DNA of 64,000 nucleotides. Source: Holzapfeliella saturejae (GTDB lineage Bacteria > Bacillota > Bacilli > Lactobacillales > Lactobacillaceae). The notes below the pieces were generated by a model that did no database searches, had not been told where the DNA came from, and saw only the letters and a list, made by a program, of their open reading frames with translations. Positions 16,404-25,900 of the stretch are shown in pieces (the stretch's first letter is position 1; each line of letters begins with the position of its first letter). Where the stretch lies: positions 124,001 through 188,000 of the forward strand of contig NZ_JAWMWG010000001.1 in NCBI RefSeq assembly GCF_037546065.1. Direction: 5' to 3'. Position numbers and translations under genes: made by a program.

Positions 16404-17537
16404 TCAATTTTTTTCCATAAAATACTGGGGCATTTCAATTACAAATTTAGTCAATTTTGCATTGGATTGTGCAAAAATCTGACCATGATGTAACGTAATA
16501 ATTTCTTTTGAAATAGCAAGACCTAGCCCTGTTCCTCCTGTTTGTGTTGAACGTGAACTTTCAACACGATAAAAACGTTCAAATAAACGATTTAGTGAAG
16601 CTTTGGGTATTTTTTGACCATTATTTTCGACAGTCATCTCTACTTGACCGTTTTCTGCTTTAGCCGTTAGTTTAATTAGCGTTGCTTTTTTCCCGTATTT
16701 CAATGCATTACTAATCAAATTATTAAATACACGACCTAATTTTTCATTATCTGCGTTCATTTCCAGTCGGCTAGGTGAAACCTCAACTTCAATCTTGATA
16801 CCTTTTTCTTTTGCTTCTAGCTCAAAACTAGCCGCTAATTGATTTAACATATCATCGACAACAAAATTATTGGGATTGATATTCACTTGGCGTTCGTGAA
16901 CCGTTGTATAGTCAAATAAATCATCGGCTAATACCTTCATTTGCTGCGACTTAATATAGGCGATATCAACGTAATGTTTGATATTTTCATCATTAAAATT
17001 CATTGTCTGCAAAAGTCCCAAATAACCAATAATCGAGGTTAGCGGTGTGCGAATATCGTGACTAACGTTTGTGATTAGTTCTTCGTTTCTTTTTTTAATC
17101 GCACGTTCTTCATTCATTGCGGTGACTGTACTATCAACCAATGAATTGATACTATCCACCATTCGCTGAAGATCATTTTCAACCACAAAATTAATACGGT
17201 GATCAAAATGACCTTGTGCAATATAATGCAATTCTGAAATGACATGGCGCATTTGCATTTGGCGATAACGTCTGAGTAATCGCCAATACAATACAACAAT
17301 ATCTAAAACAACCATAAAGCTAATTAAAAAGATTTGAACTGGCAAACTATCAAAATTATATCGAAATAAAATTGCATCTTTCAAAAGTTCACTTAAATTA
17401 GTGTGGTTAATAATCGCCGAATTAATTAAGATTGTGATCGATAAATTCAGTAGTAACAGTAAGATAACTGTGATAACACCTTCAATAAAAAGCTCACTTT
17501 TTTCTTTTGGCGTCAACTGAACCTTTGGCTTAGTCAT
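16404..17537 (-). CDS. Sensor histidine kinase (VanS/DdcS-like)
   Basis: 377 residues from the ATG at 17537, which follows GTGGAGG; the frame extends further upstream into the regulator gene. Two membrane helices (about 18-40 and 66-86) enclose a short extracellular loop. A HAMP-like linker, the H-box with His160 (N-V-S-H-D-I-R-T-P), the N-box (N-L-I-S-N-A-L-K-Y) and the G-box (G-T-G-L-G-L) follow. The short sensor loop suggests detection in or at the membrane, as in VanS-type kinases. The start lies next to the regulator stop, so the pair is coupled. Confidence 0.9.
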   Translation of the reverse strand: MTKPKVQLTPKEKSELFIEGVITVILLLLLNLSITILINSAIINHTNLSELLKDAILFRYNFDSLPVQIFLISFMVVLDIVVLYWRLLRRYRQMQMRHVISELHYIAQGHFDHRINFVVENDLQRMVDSINSLVDSTVTAMNEERAIKKRNEELITNVSHDIRTPLTSIIGYLGLLQTMNFNDENIKHYVDIAYIKSQQMKVLADDLFDYTTVHERQVNINPNNFVVDDMLNQLAASFELEAKEKGIKIEVEVSPSRLEMNADNEKLGRVFNNLISNALKYGKKATLIKLTAKAENGQVEMTVENNGQKIPKASLNRLFERFYRVESSRSTQTGGTGLGLAISKEIITLHHGQIFAQSNAKLTKFVIEMPQYFMEKN

Positions 17538-17538
17538 A

Positions 17539-18228
17539 TTAGACCTCCACTTTGTATCCGACTCCCCAAACCGTTTCAATTACTTTTTCACCATCTGTGG
17601 CTTCTTCAATTTTATCACGCAAATGACTCACATGAACCATAACGGTTTTAGCTGAAACGACACTTTCTTGTCGCCAAACTTTTTCAAAAATTTCGTTAGC
17701 TGAGAAAACACGATTAGGGTGTGTCGCTAATAAATGTAAAATCCCAAATTCCAAAGCAGTTAATTGAATTTTTTTACCTGCTTGTGTTTTAACTTCGTGT
17801 GAATCTTTATTAATTTCAAGTGGGCCAACCTTCAAAATAGCTGGTTCTGAAGCTGTCACTTTCTTTTCACTACGACGTAGTAATGATCGTACACGAGCCA
17901 TCACTTCAAGTGGGTTAAATGGTTTTGAGACATAGTCATCAGCACCTGTAATTAATCCCTTAATCTTGTCCATATCAGCTGTTTTGGCGGAAACCACAAT
18001 AATTGGAATGTCTGAATCACGTCTAACTTGCTTAATAACATCTATTCCACTCATATTTGGCATCATAATATCTAAAATCATTAATCCAATTTCAGAAGAT
18101 AATGTACTTAACTTTGAGACTGCTTCTTGACCACTGTGAGCTGCAACAGGTTCATAGCCTTCATTTTTTAGGTAGATACTGAGTAGTTCTACAATTTCTT
18201 TATCATCATCAACAACTAAAATTTTCAA
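17539..18228 (-). CDS. OmpR/VanR-family response regulator
   Basis: 229 residues: a receiver domain with acidic pocket D7-D8-D9, phospho-acceptor Asp53 (I-L-D-I-M-M-P) and the K in S-K-P-F. A C-terminal winged helix ends in V-W-G-V-G-Y-K. It probably controls the surrounding wall genes, since the L,D-transpeptidase gene lies 20 bases upstream on the same strand and the D,D-carboxypeptidase gene lies downstream of the kinase. Operator sites were not identified. Confidence 0.92.
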   Translation of the reverse strand: MKILVVDDDKEIVELLSIYLKNEGYEPVAAHSGQEAVSKLSTLSSEIGLMILDIMMPNMSGIDVIKQVRRDSDIPIIVVSAKTADMDKIKGLITGADDYVSKPFNPLEVMARVRSLLRRSEKKVTASEPAILKVGPLEINKDSHEVKTQAGKKIQLTALEFGILHLLATHPNRVFSANEIFEKVWRQESVVSAKTVMVHVSHLRDKIEEATDGEKVIETVWGVGYKVEV

Positions 18229-18248
18229 TTTTTAGACCTCTTTTCATT

Positions 18249-19613
18249 TTAATAAATTACAACAGGTGTTCCCATAGCAACCGCTGAGTAAACTTGTGGC
18301 ATTACACTTGGTGAGATATTGATACAACCATGAGAACCATGAGTTTGATACCAAGTACCTCCAAATTTTGGTTGCCAATTTGCATCGTGCAACCCAACAC
18401 CTGTATTGTCGATTGGCATCCAGTAATTTACTGGCGAAGCATAAGATGTCCCATCATTGTTAAGACCTCTAAGTACTGCATTTTGTTGTTTAGACCAAAC
18501 GGCCCAAACACCTTTTGGTGTATCTTGTCCTGGCAATCCTGTCACAACATCTGTTGTAAGAACTAATTGGCCTTGTTTATAAATCCATAGCTTTTGTGAA
18601 GCAATATTAACTTCAACATAAGTATCCCCAATGTCAGTTCCATTAGTGTTGTAGCCAGAACCGACAATTTTAGGTTGTCTTGAGAATTTATTACCATTTA
18701 AAATATCTTGTTTTAACTGGCTAAGTTCAGACTCAATGTTAATACTCCACCCATAAGTTCCAGCTGGAACCGTTACAACAGCACCAGATGTTGTTTTAAA
18801 GATTCTTGATTTATTAACCGTACTATACTTTTGATTCAAGCTACGTAGGTAAGTTCTCATTGCGGTTTCATCAAAATTAATGTTGTTATCTTTAAAATCA
18901 ACCCAAGATAACACTAAGTTGTTAGAAACAACTTCTGTATTATTACCAATAGTATAGTTTCCTGAAACATTAGCTACACCATTCAATGTTTTAAGGTTAT
19001 TTTGCAAATCAGCATTGTCTGACATCACAGCTGGTTTAACATATTGTTCATTTAGTTGAATAGTTTGATTACCTTTTTCAATGTTTTCAAAAATATAAGT
19101 CATGACTTGATCAACATTGAATTGGTTACCTTGCACTTCAGATATCAGTTGAAAACCTTGGTTACCGGTTCTTTGAATGCTGGCATTTTTAGATTCAGTT
19201 CGATTTTGATTTTCTTTCGTCAAAAGAGCTGATAAGTATGCCTTAGCTGATGCTTCATCAAAACCTTGATTTTGTGTCGCACTGACAGTTTGACTACCTT
19301 TAAATAGCCAAGGATTTTGTTGATTCATACGTGTTGTTAAGTCAGTTGTATAATCAACTTTTAATCCAATATCTTTGCCGGTAAATTGGCCCACTACTTT
19401 ATCTCCATCGCGTAATGTGTATGTCGTTTCATTCAATTTATTTGTTAATTTTGTTTCTGCTTCGTCTTTAGTCAATTGACCAATAGATTGACCGTAAACG
19501 GTTGTTCCTGGTAAGAATCGACTGCTGTAATATGATCCAAAGCCGACGTAAACAACTAGTAAACTCAACAAAAAAACAAAAACCCCGATTGTTACTTTAT
19601 TTGTTTTCTTCAT
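18249..19613 (-). CDS. L,D-transpeptidase (YkuD) with PG-binding domains
   Basis: 454 residues. N-terminal membrane anchor (about 7-28), two repeats of the peptidoglycan-binding type 4 fold (about 40-310) and a C-terminal YkuD domain. The active-site motif H-G-S-H-G-C-I-N places the catalytic cysteine at 430. Length and architecture match Enterococcus Ldt(fm). Such enzymes make 3-3 cross-links using tetrapeptide donors and resist most beta-lactams. First gene of the operon with the two-component system and the carboxypeptidase. Confidence 0.92.
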   Translation of the reverse strand: MKKTNKVTIGVFVFLLSLLVVYVGFGSYYSSRFLPGTTVYGQSIGQLTKDEAETKLTNKLNETTYTLRDGDKVVGQFTGKDIGLKVDYTTDLTTRMNQQNPWLFKGSQTVSATQNQGFDEASAKAYLSALLTKENQNRTESKNASIQRTGNQGFQLISEVQGNQFNVDQVMTYIFENIEKGNQTIQLNEQYVKPAVMSDNADLQNNLKTLNGVANVSGNYTIGNNTEVVSNNLVLSWVDFKDNNINFDETAMRTYLRSLNQKYSTVNKSRIFKTTSGAVVTVPAGTYGWSINIESELSQLKQDILNGNKFSRQPKIVGSGYNTNGTDIGDTYVEVNIASQKLWIYKQGQLVLTTDVVTGLPGQDTPKGVWAVWSKQQNAVLRGLNNDGTSYASPVNYWMPIDNTGVGLHDANWQPKFGGTWYQTHGSHGCINISPSVMPQVYSAVAMGTPVVIY

Positions 19614-19657
19614 ATGTATACCTCACTATTTATTACTTAATCACTCATTATTAGTTC

Positions 19658-19687
19658 ATTATATACTAGTTTACTTAACGCTATCAA
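19658..19687 (-). promoter_or_regulatory. Promoter of the ldt-two-component-carboxypeptidase operon
   Basis: On the minus strand: -35 TTGATA (19682-19687), 18-base spacer, -10 TATAAT (19658-19663), about 45 bases before the L,D-transpeptidase ATG. Confidence 0.6.
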
Positions 19688-19722
19688 TCTATCCCAGCAA
19701 AACAAAAGAAAAACTAAAATAA

Positions 19723-19757
19723 AAAAAGGCGAACAACGCCTTGCTGTCCGCCTTTTA
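19723..19757 (-). terminator. Terminator of mntH
   Basis: On the minus strand, AAAGGCGGACA pairs imperfectly with TGTTCGCCTTT, followed by TTTTATTTT. Confidence 0.75.
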
Positions 19758-19762
19758 TGTAA

Positions 19763-21148
19763 TTATTGAACCCAACCTAATGTTTGCAAAATCAAAAAGA
19801 TATTGAGCCCTGTTAAAATAACAGCTACTAAGCTTGAAGTTATGGTTACCCATTTCTTATTAACAAAAGGTCCCATAATTTTTTTGTTAGCTGTAAAGAT
19901 AACTAAAGGAATAATTGACACCGGTAATGCAATACTTAAGAAAACTTGTGAAAATACCAGCAAATCTTCAATCTTAGCTTCATTACTGTGGTAAATTATT
20001 GCAAAAATTAAAACAGGAATCACTGAAATTAAGCGAGTAATCACACGTCTAGCCCACATTGGCATTTTTAAGTGAATAAAGCCCTCCATCACAATTTGTC
20101 CTGACAAAGTTCCGGTGATTGTGGAGTTTTGACCTGAAGCTAGTAAAGCAACCGCAAATAAAACACTTAAGACAGGGCTGGCAATAACACCAGCAACTTG
20201 TGGATTTTGAAGCGCATTGTACAATTCAGAGAAAGTTCCTAAGTCTGTTTGTGAACCGTAAAATAACGCTGCCCCTAATAGTAAAAGCAAAGTATTAACA
20301 ACAAAAGCCACTGACAACTGAATATTTGAATCTAAAACTGTAAATTTAATTGCACGTTTTTTCTCTGAAAGGTCATGACGATCATATTGTCTAGCTTGAG
20401 CAATTGAAGAGTGCAAGTATAAATTGTGAGGCATTACGGTTGCCCCTACAATACCCAAAGCAATATAGAATGCACCTTTATTTGTTACTACTTCAGGTTG
20501 TGGGACATAGCCAGCAAACATGGTCCCTAGGTCTGGTCTAGCTAAGATAACCTCGTACATAAAGATGACTAAAATAGAAACAATTAAAGCCGCTACAATT
20601 GCTTCAATTTTACGAAATCCTAATTTCATCAATAGTAACAACAACATCACATCTAAAGTCGTCAAAAATATTCCGACAATCAAGGGTAAATTAAATAGCA
20701 ATTTAAGTGCAATCGCAGCTCCAACAATTTCGGCAATATCTGTCGCCATAATAGCAAGTTCTGTAATAATCCAAAGCGTATAACGTAACCATGTTGGTGA
20801 ATGCTTAGCTGTTGCTTGAGCTAAGTCCATCCCACTAGCAATTCCCAGTCTTGCTGACATGGCTTGTAGTAACATCGCAATTAAACTTGAAATTAAAATA
20901 ACGCTAAGTAGTAAATAACGATATTGTGCTCCCCCAGCAATCGATGTTACCCAGTTACCAGGATCCATATACCCAACTGCAACTAAAGCACCTGGCCCAC
21001 TAAAGGCAAAAAGTGTTTTCCAAAAACCACCTTTTTTAGGTACTGCTACCGTCCCGTTAATTTCTTCAAGTGAAGGCCCATCTGCATAATGAAACAACTT
21101 CGCTTCTTCATTAGTCATATTATCCCGTTCGCTTTCTTCCTTACTCAT
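19763..21148 (-). CDS. mntH: Nramp-family manganese transporter
   Basis: 461 residues with eleven to twelve membrane helices. The metal-binding M-D-P-G-N-W-V motif lies in helix 1 and the helix 6 motif G-A-T-V-M-P-H-N-L-Y is intact. Proton-coupled Mn(II) uptake is the usual role; lactic acid bacteria accumulate manganese as an antioxidant. Long cytoplasmic N-terminus, start ATG with AAGGAGGAG. Monocistronic, with its own terminator. No MntR box could be assigned with confidence in the 86-131-base upstream gap. Confidence 0.93.
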   Translation of the reverse strand: MSKEESERDNMTNEEAKLFHYADGPSLEEINGTVAVPKKGGFWKTLFAFSGPGALVAVGYMDPGNWVTSIAGGAQYRYLLLSVILISSLIAMLLQAMSARLGIASGMDLAQATAKHSPTWLRYTLWIITELAIMATDIAEIVGAAIALKLLFNLPLIVGIFLTTLDVMLLLLLMKLGFRKIEAIVAALIVSILVIFMYEVILARPDLGTMFAGYVPQPEVVTNKGAFYIALGIVGATVMPHNLYLHSSIAQARQYDRHDLSEKKRAIKFTVLDSNIQLSVAFVVNTLLLLLGAALFYGSQTDLGTFSELYNALQNPQVAGVIASPVLSVLFAVALLASGQNSTITGTLSGQIVMEGFIHLKMPMWARRVITRLISVIPVLIFAIIYHSNEAKIEDLLVFSQVFLSIALPVSIIPLVIFTANKKIMGPFVNKKWVTITSSLVAVILTGLNIFLILQTLGWVQ

Positions 21149-21254
21149 TAAAGCTCCTCCTTAAACCAAATAAACTTATCTAAGATGCATCATACTCTTT
21201 TATTAGGGATTTGTACATAAAAAATTAGGCTAGCTTAATTTTTTTGTTTAATAA

Positions 21255-21284
21255 ACAAAAAAATAACATGCCTCAGCATGTTAT
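21255..21284 (-). terminator. Terminator after the DUF1129 gene
   Basis: Stem ATAACATG(C) / (G)CATGTTAT, then TTTTTTTGTTT on the minus strand. Confidence 0.8.
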
Positions 21285-21991
21285 CTTCTTCCCGCATTAG
21301 TTGGATTAAGCGGACTATATTTAATATTGTAGTATTTTCTAAATCCATAACGAACCGCAAATAAGACAGCAGCCAAAATAATAAATCCAAGACCCGATGG
21401 TGTTGGGTTAATGACTGGTGGCAAGTACATGGTGGCACTCGTTAGTCCCATGTAAATCACAATCACTATTATGAAGTAAAGTAATAATTTCCACCATTTT
21501 GGACGCTCTGATTTTGGTTTTTGCATCATGATATTATAGTAAGGCATCATCACCCCAAATAATATGGCAATCATTAAAACACTCAAAACACCAAATTGAC
21601 TAGCAGCTGGACGGTTGGCTGTAAATAAGGTCATAATTCCAAGTAAAACTGAGAACATCACCGCATAAAACAGACCAGAGTCAACAGCTAATTGCCAGTA
21701 TGGATAATCCGCATAAGTTGCACCTTCAGGTTTTGCCTTTTTGTTTAATAACTGATTGGCAAATTGACTAGCAGAGCCGTAAACCTTATTAGCTGGACGG
21801 CCTTTTCTTTGTTCTTGAATCATTTCTTCAAGGTGATCATTAACCTTTTGTTCAGCTTGCTCAGTTGTTAACTGTTGCCCTTGGAGAAATTTTTCCACAC
21901 GATAAACGTATTCTGCATTACGCTTAGTAAGTTCTTGTCTTAAAGCAGCATGGTCAACTGCTTTAGGTTCTTCTTTTTGAGATTGTGCCAA
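21281..21991 (-). CDS. DUF1129 family membrane protein
   Basis: 236 residues. A charged N-terminal helical part (about 1-95) contains A-E-Y-V-Y-R-V-E-K-F-L and G-R-P-A-N-K-V-Y-G, followed by about six membrane helices. This is the DUF1129 pattern found downstream of ychF in many Lactobacillales; function unknown. Start is TTG, with AAGGAG 9 bases upstream, 21 bases after the ychF stop. Probably the last gene of the parAB-ychF run. Confidence 0.85.
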   Translation of the reverse strand: MAQSQKEEPKAVDHAALRQELTKRNAEYVYRVEKFLQGQQLTTEQAEQKVNDHLEEMIQEQRKGRPANKVYGSASQFANQLLNKKAKPEGATYADYPYWQLAVDSGLFYAVMFSVLLGIMTLFTANRPAASQFGVLSVLMIAILFGVMMPYYNIMMQKPKSERPKWWKLLLYFIIVIVIYMGLTSATMYLPPVINPTPSGLGFIILAAVLFAVRYGFRKYYNIKYSPLNPTNAGRR

Positions 21992-22012
21992 CGAAATCGC
22001 TCCTTATCGTTA

Positions 22013-23113
22013 TTAAACGTTAAATCTAAATTCAATAATATCGCCATCTTCAACGATATATTCTTTACCTTCTAAACGAACACGTCCTGCTTCTTTCACT
22101 TTTTGCATAGATTCATATTTGTCTAAGTCATCAAAAGCGACAACTTCAGCACGGATAAACCCACGTTCAAAGTCGGAGTGAATAACACCAGCAACTTGTG
22201 GGGCTTTCATGCCTTTTTTGAATGTCCAAGCACGGGTTTCTTTTTCACCAGCTGTAAAAAATGTTTGTAAACCTAGTAAGTAGTAAGCTGCTTTAATTAA
22301 ACGATCTAGACCTGATTCTGTCACACCTTCAGCTTCTAAGAATTCTTGACGTTCATCTTCATCCAGTGTCGCAATTTCTTCTTCAGTTTTAGCAGAAATA
22401 GCTAAAGCATCGGCACCTTCATTGTTTGCATATTCTTTGATTAACTTGAAGTATTCAACTTCTTCAGGGTTAGCCATATTTTCTTCAGCAATGTTACCTA
22501 CATAAATAATCGGTTTTGAAGTTAACAAGAAAAGACCTTTAACAATTTTTTGTTCTTCTTCAGTGAACTCGATTGAACGAACAGATCCACCTTCTTCAAG
22601 AACAGGTTTAATTTTGTTTAGCACCTCAAGTTCTGCTAAAGCATCTTTATCTTTAGTACGGGCAACTTTTTCAACTTTACCTAAACGTTTTGTCACACTG
22701 TCTAAATCAGATAGACTCAACTCTAAGTTGATTGTTTCAATATCTTCGATTGGATCAACTTTACCCGTTACACTAGTAATATTATCATCATCGAATGCAC
22801 GCACAACGTGTACGATTGCATCCACTTGGCGAATGTTTTCTAAGAATTTGTTTCCTAGTCCTTCACCCTTACTTGCACCTTTTACAAGTCCTGCAATATC
22901 AGTAAATTCAAAAGTTGTTTTGATAATTTTTTTAGCGGGGATTAAATCTGTAATACGGTTTAATCGGTCATCTGGAACTTCAACCATTCCTACGTTTGGG
23001 TCGATTGTCGCAAATGGGTAGTTCGCCATTTCCGCTCCTGCTTTTGTAATTGCGTTAAAAAGTGTTGATTTACCAACGTTAGGTAAACCGACAATTCCTG
23101 CTGTTAATGCCAT
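22013..23113 (-). CDS. ychF: Ribosome-associated GTPase/ATPase YchF (Obg family)
   Basis: 366 residues, full length. The P-loop is G-L-P-N-V-G-K-S-T, G3 is D-I-A-G-L-V. In place of the GTP-specific NKxD the family carries N-x-x-E-like sequence (Y-V-G-N-I-A-E-E), the reason YchF hydrolyses ATP. A coiled-coil insert and a C-terminal TGS domain (V-E-D-G-D-I-I-E-F) complete it. A conserved cytoplasmic protein linked to ribosomes and stress. Confidence 0.95.
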   Translation of the reverse strand: MALTAGIVGLPNVGKSTLFNAITKAGAEMANYPFATIDPNVGMVEVPDDRLNRITDLIPAKKIIKTTFEFTDIAGLVKGASKGEGLGNKFLENIRQVDAIVHVVRAFDDDNITSVTGKVDPIEDIETINLELSLSDLDSVTKRLGKVEKVARTKDKDALAELEVLNKIKPVLEEGGSVRSIEFTEEEQKIVKGLFLLTSKPIIYVGNIAEENMANPEEVEYFKLIKEYANNEGADALAISAKTEEEIATLDEDERQEFLEAEGVTESGLDRLIKAAYYLLGLQTFFTAGEKETRAWTFKKGMKAPQVAGVIHSDFERGFIRAEVVAFDDLDKYESMQKVKEAGRVRLEGKEYIVEDGDIIEFRFNV

Positions 23114-23130
23114 GAATAAAAATTCTCCTT

Positions 23131-23376
23131 CTATAATTTTGGTTGTTGTAATTGGTCAAGTGTCACATAATGTGACTCTTGTTCAATTTTAACATCGGGG
23201 TGTTTAGTTGCAATTTTTTTCAAACGTTTTGAAAAATCGCGACGAGGCATCATAATAATATGCCCACACCCCATACAACAAATTTTGATATCTGCACCTA
23301 ATCGAATCACTTCAAAACGATTCTGACCACATGCATGTGACTTTTTCATTGTCACTAAATCGCCTAATTCAAACAT
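23131..23376 (-). CDS. DUF951 family protein
   Basis: 81 residues from the ATG at 23376, with TAGGTGG upstream; a GTG 9 bases earlier is also in frame. The core M-F-E-L-G-D-L-V, the H-A-C-G motif and the C-C-M-G-C-G cluster define DUF951, a small zinc-ribbon-like protein that sits beside parB and ychF throughout Lactobacillales. Function unknown. Confidence 0.88.
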   Translation of the reverse strand: MFELGDLVTMKKSHACGQNRFEVIRLGADIKICCMGCGHIIMMPRRDFSKRLKKIATKHPDVKIEQESHYVTLDQLQQPKL

Positions 23377-23391
23377 ATATACCACCTATAG

Positions 23392-24261
23392 TTAATCAAT
23401 TGAAATATCTAAAATATCTAAAATCCGGTTTAAATCTTCTGTTGATAAGTAGTCAATTTGGATTTTTCCACGACCGCTTTTATCGGACTTAATCGCAACT
23501 TGTGATCCAAATTTGTCTTCTAGTTTTTTCTCACTTGAAATTACAAAAGGTGACTTTTTGGCAACCGCTGCTTTCTTGGTTTTTTGACTTTGTTCATTTA
23601 ACTGTTGAACTAAAGTTTCTAAACGACGTACTGTCATTCCTTCAGATGCGGCTTTTTTAGCTAATAAGTCAATTTTTTTCTTGTCTTTTAGTCCCAGTAA
23701 AGTTCTCGCTTGTCCCATTGAAATTTTTTCAGATTGCAATAGTTGTTTAGTTGCCACGGGCAGTGCTAATAATCGCAAATAGTTAGCAATATAAGGTCGA
23801 CTTTTACCTAAACGTTTAGACATTTCACCTTGCGTTAAATTCAAATCATTTTGCAAAGTTTGATAGGCTTGTGCTTCTTCAAGTGGCGTTAAGTTTTCTC
23901 GTTGTAAGTTTTCAAGTACCGCAATTTCCATCATTTGCTTTTCGTCAAGTTGACGAACAATAGCGGGGATGGTTTCTTTTTCAGCTAACTTGCTAGCACG
24001 TAATCGACGTTCTCCTGCAACTAAATCATAGCCACTCACACTTTTTCTAACGATAATAGGTTGAAAAACACCATTTAACGCGATTGATTCTGCCAGTTCC
24101 TTTAAAGCAACTTGGTCAAAAGTTTTTCTGGGTTGGTAAGGATTAGGTCTAATATTTTCGAGTTTGATTTCTTCTACATTTTCGTTTGAGTCAGCATTAT
24201 CGAAATCAGAAAAAATAGCATCGATTCCACGCCCTAATCCAGATTGTCTTTTATCCTTCAT
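23392..24261 (-). CDS. parB: Chromosome partitioning protein ParB (Spo0J)
   Basis: 289 residues. The N-terminal CTPase domain has G-E-R-R (L-V-A-G-E-R-R-L-R) and E-N-L-Q-R motifs. A helix-turn-helix region (about 145-185, M-S-K-R-L-G-K-S-R) follows, then a C-terminal dimer domain. ParB loads at parS sites and slides as a CTP clamp. It overlaps the parA end by 11 bases. No convincing parS sequence was found in the window. Confidence 0.93.
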   Translation of the reverse strand: MKDKRQSGLGRGIDAIFSDFDNADSNENVEEIKLENIRPNPYQPRKTFDQVALKELAESIALNGVFQPIIVRKSVSGYDLVAGERRLRASKLAEKETIPAIVRQLDEKQMMEIAVLENLQRENLTPLEEAQAYQTLQNDLNLTQGEMSKRLGKSRPYIANYLRLLALPVATKQLLQSEKISMGQARTLLGLKDKKKIDLLAKKAASEGMTVRRLETLVQQLNEQSQKTKKAAVAKKSPFVISSEKKLEDKFGSQVAIKSDKSGRGKIQIDYLSTEDLNRILDILDISID

Positions 24262-25018
24262 TGGCTGAAAGCACTTCCTTTGCTAATTCTTGATATACCA
24301 GTGTACCACGTGATCGTTTATCGTAATCAATAATCGCCTGTCCATAACTTGGTGCCTCAGCAAGGCGTGCGATTCTTGGGATAATTGTTTTGTAAACTTT
24401 ATCTCCAAAGTAAGTTTTCACTTCTTGAATCACTTCCGCCCCTAAATTGGTTCTAGCATCATACATTGTCATTAAAACCCCTTCAACACCAAGTGCTTTG
24501 TTGAAGTGTTTTTGAACTAAACGAATAGTGTTGAGTAATTGACTCAATCCTTCTAAAGCATAGTACTCACTTTGAACAGGAATTAAAATAGTATGACTAG
24601 CTGTAAATGCATTAATCGACAATTGACCTAAAGAAGGCGGACAATCGATTAAAATATAATCATACTTGTCGATAACTTCATCAATTCCATTTTTCAATCG
24701 TGTTTCTCTTGCCATCAATGAAATCAATTCCGTTTCAGCGCCTGCCAGCTGAATAGTTGCAGGTACCAAATCTAAGTTTTTGTGAGAAGTTTGATGAATC
24801 GTATCCACGAGTGGGACTTCATTAATCAACACATCATAAACATCTTGTTCAACATCTGCTGGTGAAACGCCTAAGCCACTGGTCGCATTACCTTGTGGAT
24901 CAGTATCGACAATCAACACGCGTTGGTTTTCATCTGCCAAACTGGCTCCCAAGTTAATGGTCGTCGTTGTCTTGCCAACACCACCTTTTTGATTAGCAAC
25001 TGATATAATATGTGCCAT
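24251..25018 (-). CDS. parA: Chromosome partitioning ATPase ParA (Soj)
   Basis: 255 residues. Deviant Walker A K-G-G-V-G-K-T-T-T near the start, D-T-D-P-Q-G-N-A-T and D-C-P-P-S-L-G motifs. It drives origin segregation with ParB, whose gene overlaps its 3' end. It starts 14 bases after the noc stop. Confidence 0.95.
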   Translation of the reverse strand: MAHIISVANQKGGVGKTTTTINLGASLADENQRVLIVDTDPQGNATSGLGVSPADVEQDVYDVLINEVPLVDTIHQTSHKNLDLVPATIQLAGAETELISLMARETRLKNGIDEVIDKYDYILIDCPPSLGQLSINAFTASHTILIPVQSEYYALEGLSQLLNTIRLVQKHFNKALGVEGVLMTMYDARTNLGAEVIQEVKTYFGDKVYKTIIPRIARLAEAPSYGQAIIDYDKRSRGTLVYQELAKEVLSANEG

Positions 25019-25032
25019 AAAAAATAATCACC

Positions 25033-25890
25033 TTACCCCTTATCTAATTCAATGACAATTTTGTAATTACCTGAATCTTCAGATTCTTCATAGCGAACTT
25101 TTGTCCCGGTTTGTTCAACTAAATTAATCGTTTTCTTAATTGTATTAATTGGGACTTTTAGATTACGTGCGGTTTTAAGTTGCACATTTTTCTTAGCCTT
25201 ACTATACAAATTAGTAGCTTGTTGTGGATGATCTAAAAAGTCTTTAACTAATTGTCTAGACTGCTCAACTGTTAAATTATCCTCTATAATAGTTTGAGCT
25301 AGCTGATTTTGTTGGTCTCCATTTAAACTTATTAAAGTTCTCGCATGATTTTGTGTGAGTTTTTGAGTAACCACATAATTTTGAATTTCAGGTGAAACGC
25401 GTAATAACGATAATTTTGCTGAAATGTAAGATTGTGTTTTACCCAAATAGTTTGCCAACTTAATTTGGGTTAAATCATACTTATCTAGTAACCGTTGATA
25501 CGATTTAGCTTCTTCTATTGGATTGAGTGGTTCTGTTTGAAAGTTCCCAATAATTGACAATGTTGCGGCTTGAAAATCATCAAACTCATCGATAATAGCT
25601 GGAATTTTATCCCAATCAAGTAGCTTTGCTGCCCGAATTCGATGCTCTCCTGAAATAACTTCGTAACTATTTTCTGCTAAAGTTCTCACGACAATAGGTT
25701 GAAGCAAACCATAACTTTGCATTGTATTTGCTAGTTCTTCAAGCATCACTTGATCAAACTCTTCATGAGGTTGAAAAGGATTTGATTTAATCTGACTGAC
25801 TGGCAAATGGTCAATATATTTTCTGTTTTCGATTTTATTTTCTGGTTCTTTTTGCTGCTGTTTTTTTCTCCTAAAAAAAGAAATACCCAT
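25033..25890 (-). CDS. noc: Nucleoid occlusion protein Noc (ParB-like)
   Basis: 285 residues starting at the ATG at 25890, preceded by AGGAG at 7 bases. The frame is open 72 bases further upstream, but that would overlap rsmG and bury the N-terminal helix. From this start the protein begins M-G-I-S-F-F-R-R-K-K, the amphipathic membrane-targeting helix of Noc. A ParB-like domain (G-E-H-R-I-R-A) and a helix-turn-helix follow. Position between rsmG and parA is that of Bacillus noc. Noc blocks division over the chromosome. Confidence 0.9.
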   Translation of the reverse strand: MGISFFRRKKQQQKEPENKIENRKYIDHLPVSQIKSNPFQPHEEFDQVMLEELANTMQSYGLLQPIVVRTLAENSYEVISGEHRIRAAKLLDWDKIPAIIDEFDDFQAATLSIIGNFQTEPLNPIEEAKSYQRLLDKYDLTQIKLANYLGKTQSYISAKLSLLRVSPEIQNYVVTQKLTQNHARTLISLNGDQQNQLAQTIIEDNLTVEQSRQLVKDFLDHPQQATNLYSKAKKNVQLKTARNLKVPINTIKKTINLVEQTGTKVRYEESEDSGNYKIVIELDKG

Positions 25891-25900
25891 GATCATGCTC

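Noticed and set aside
24290..24325. CCACGTGAT core as a parS site
   Set aside because: Only about 10 of 16 positions match TGTTTCACGTGAAACA and it lies in parA coding sequence; another weak match near 4024 (about 12 of 16, in pepF) is also insufficient.
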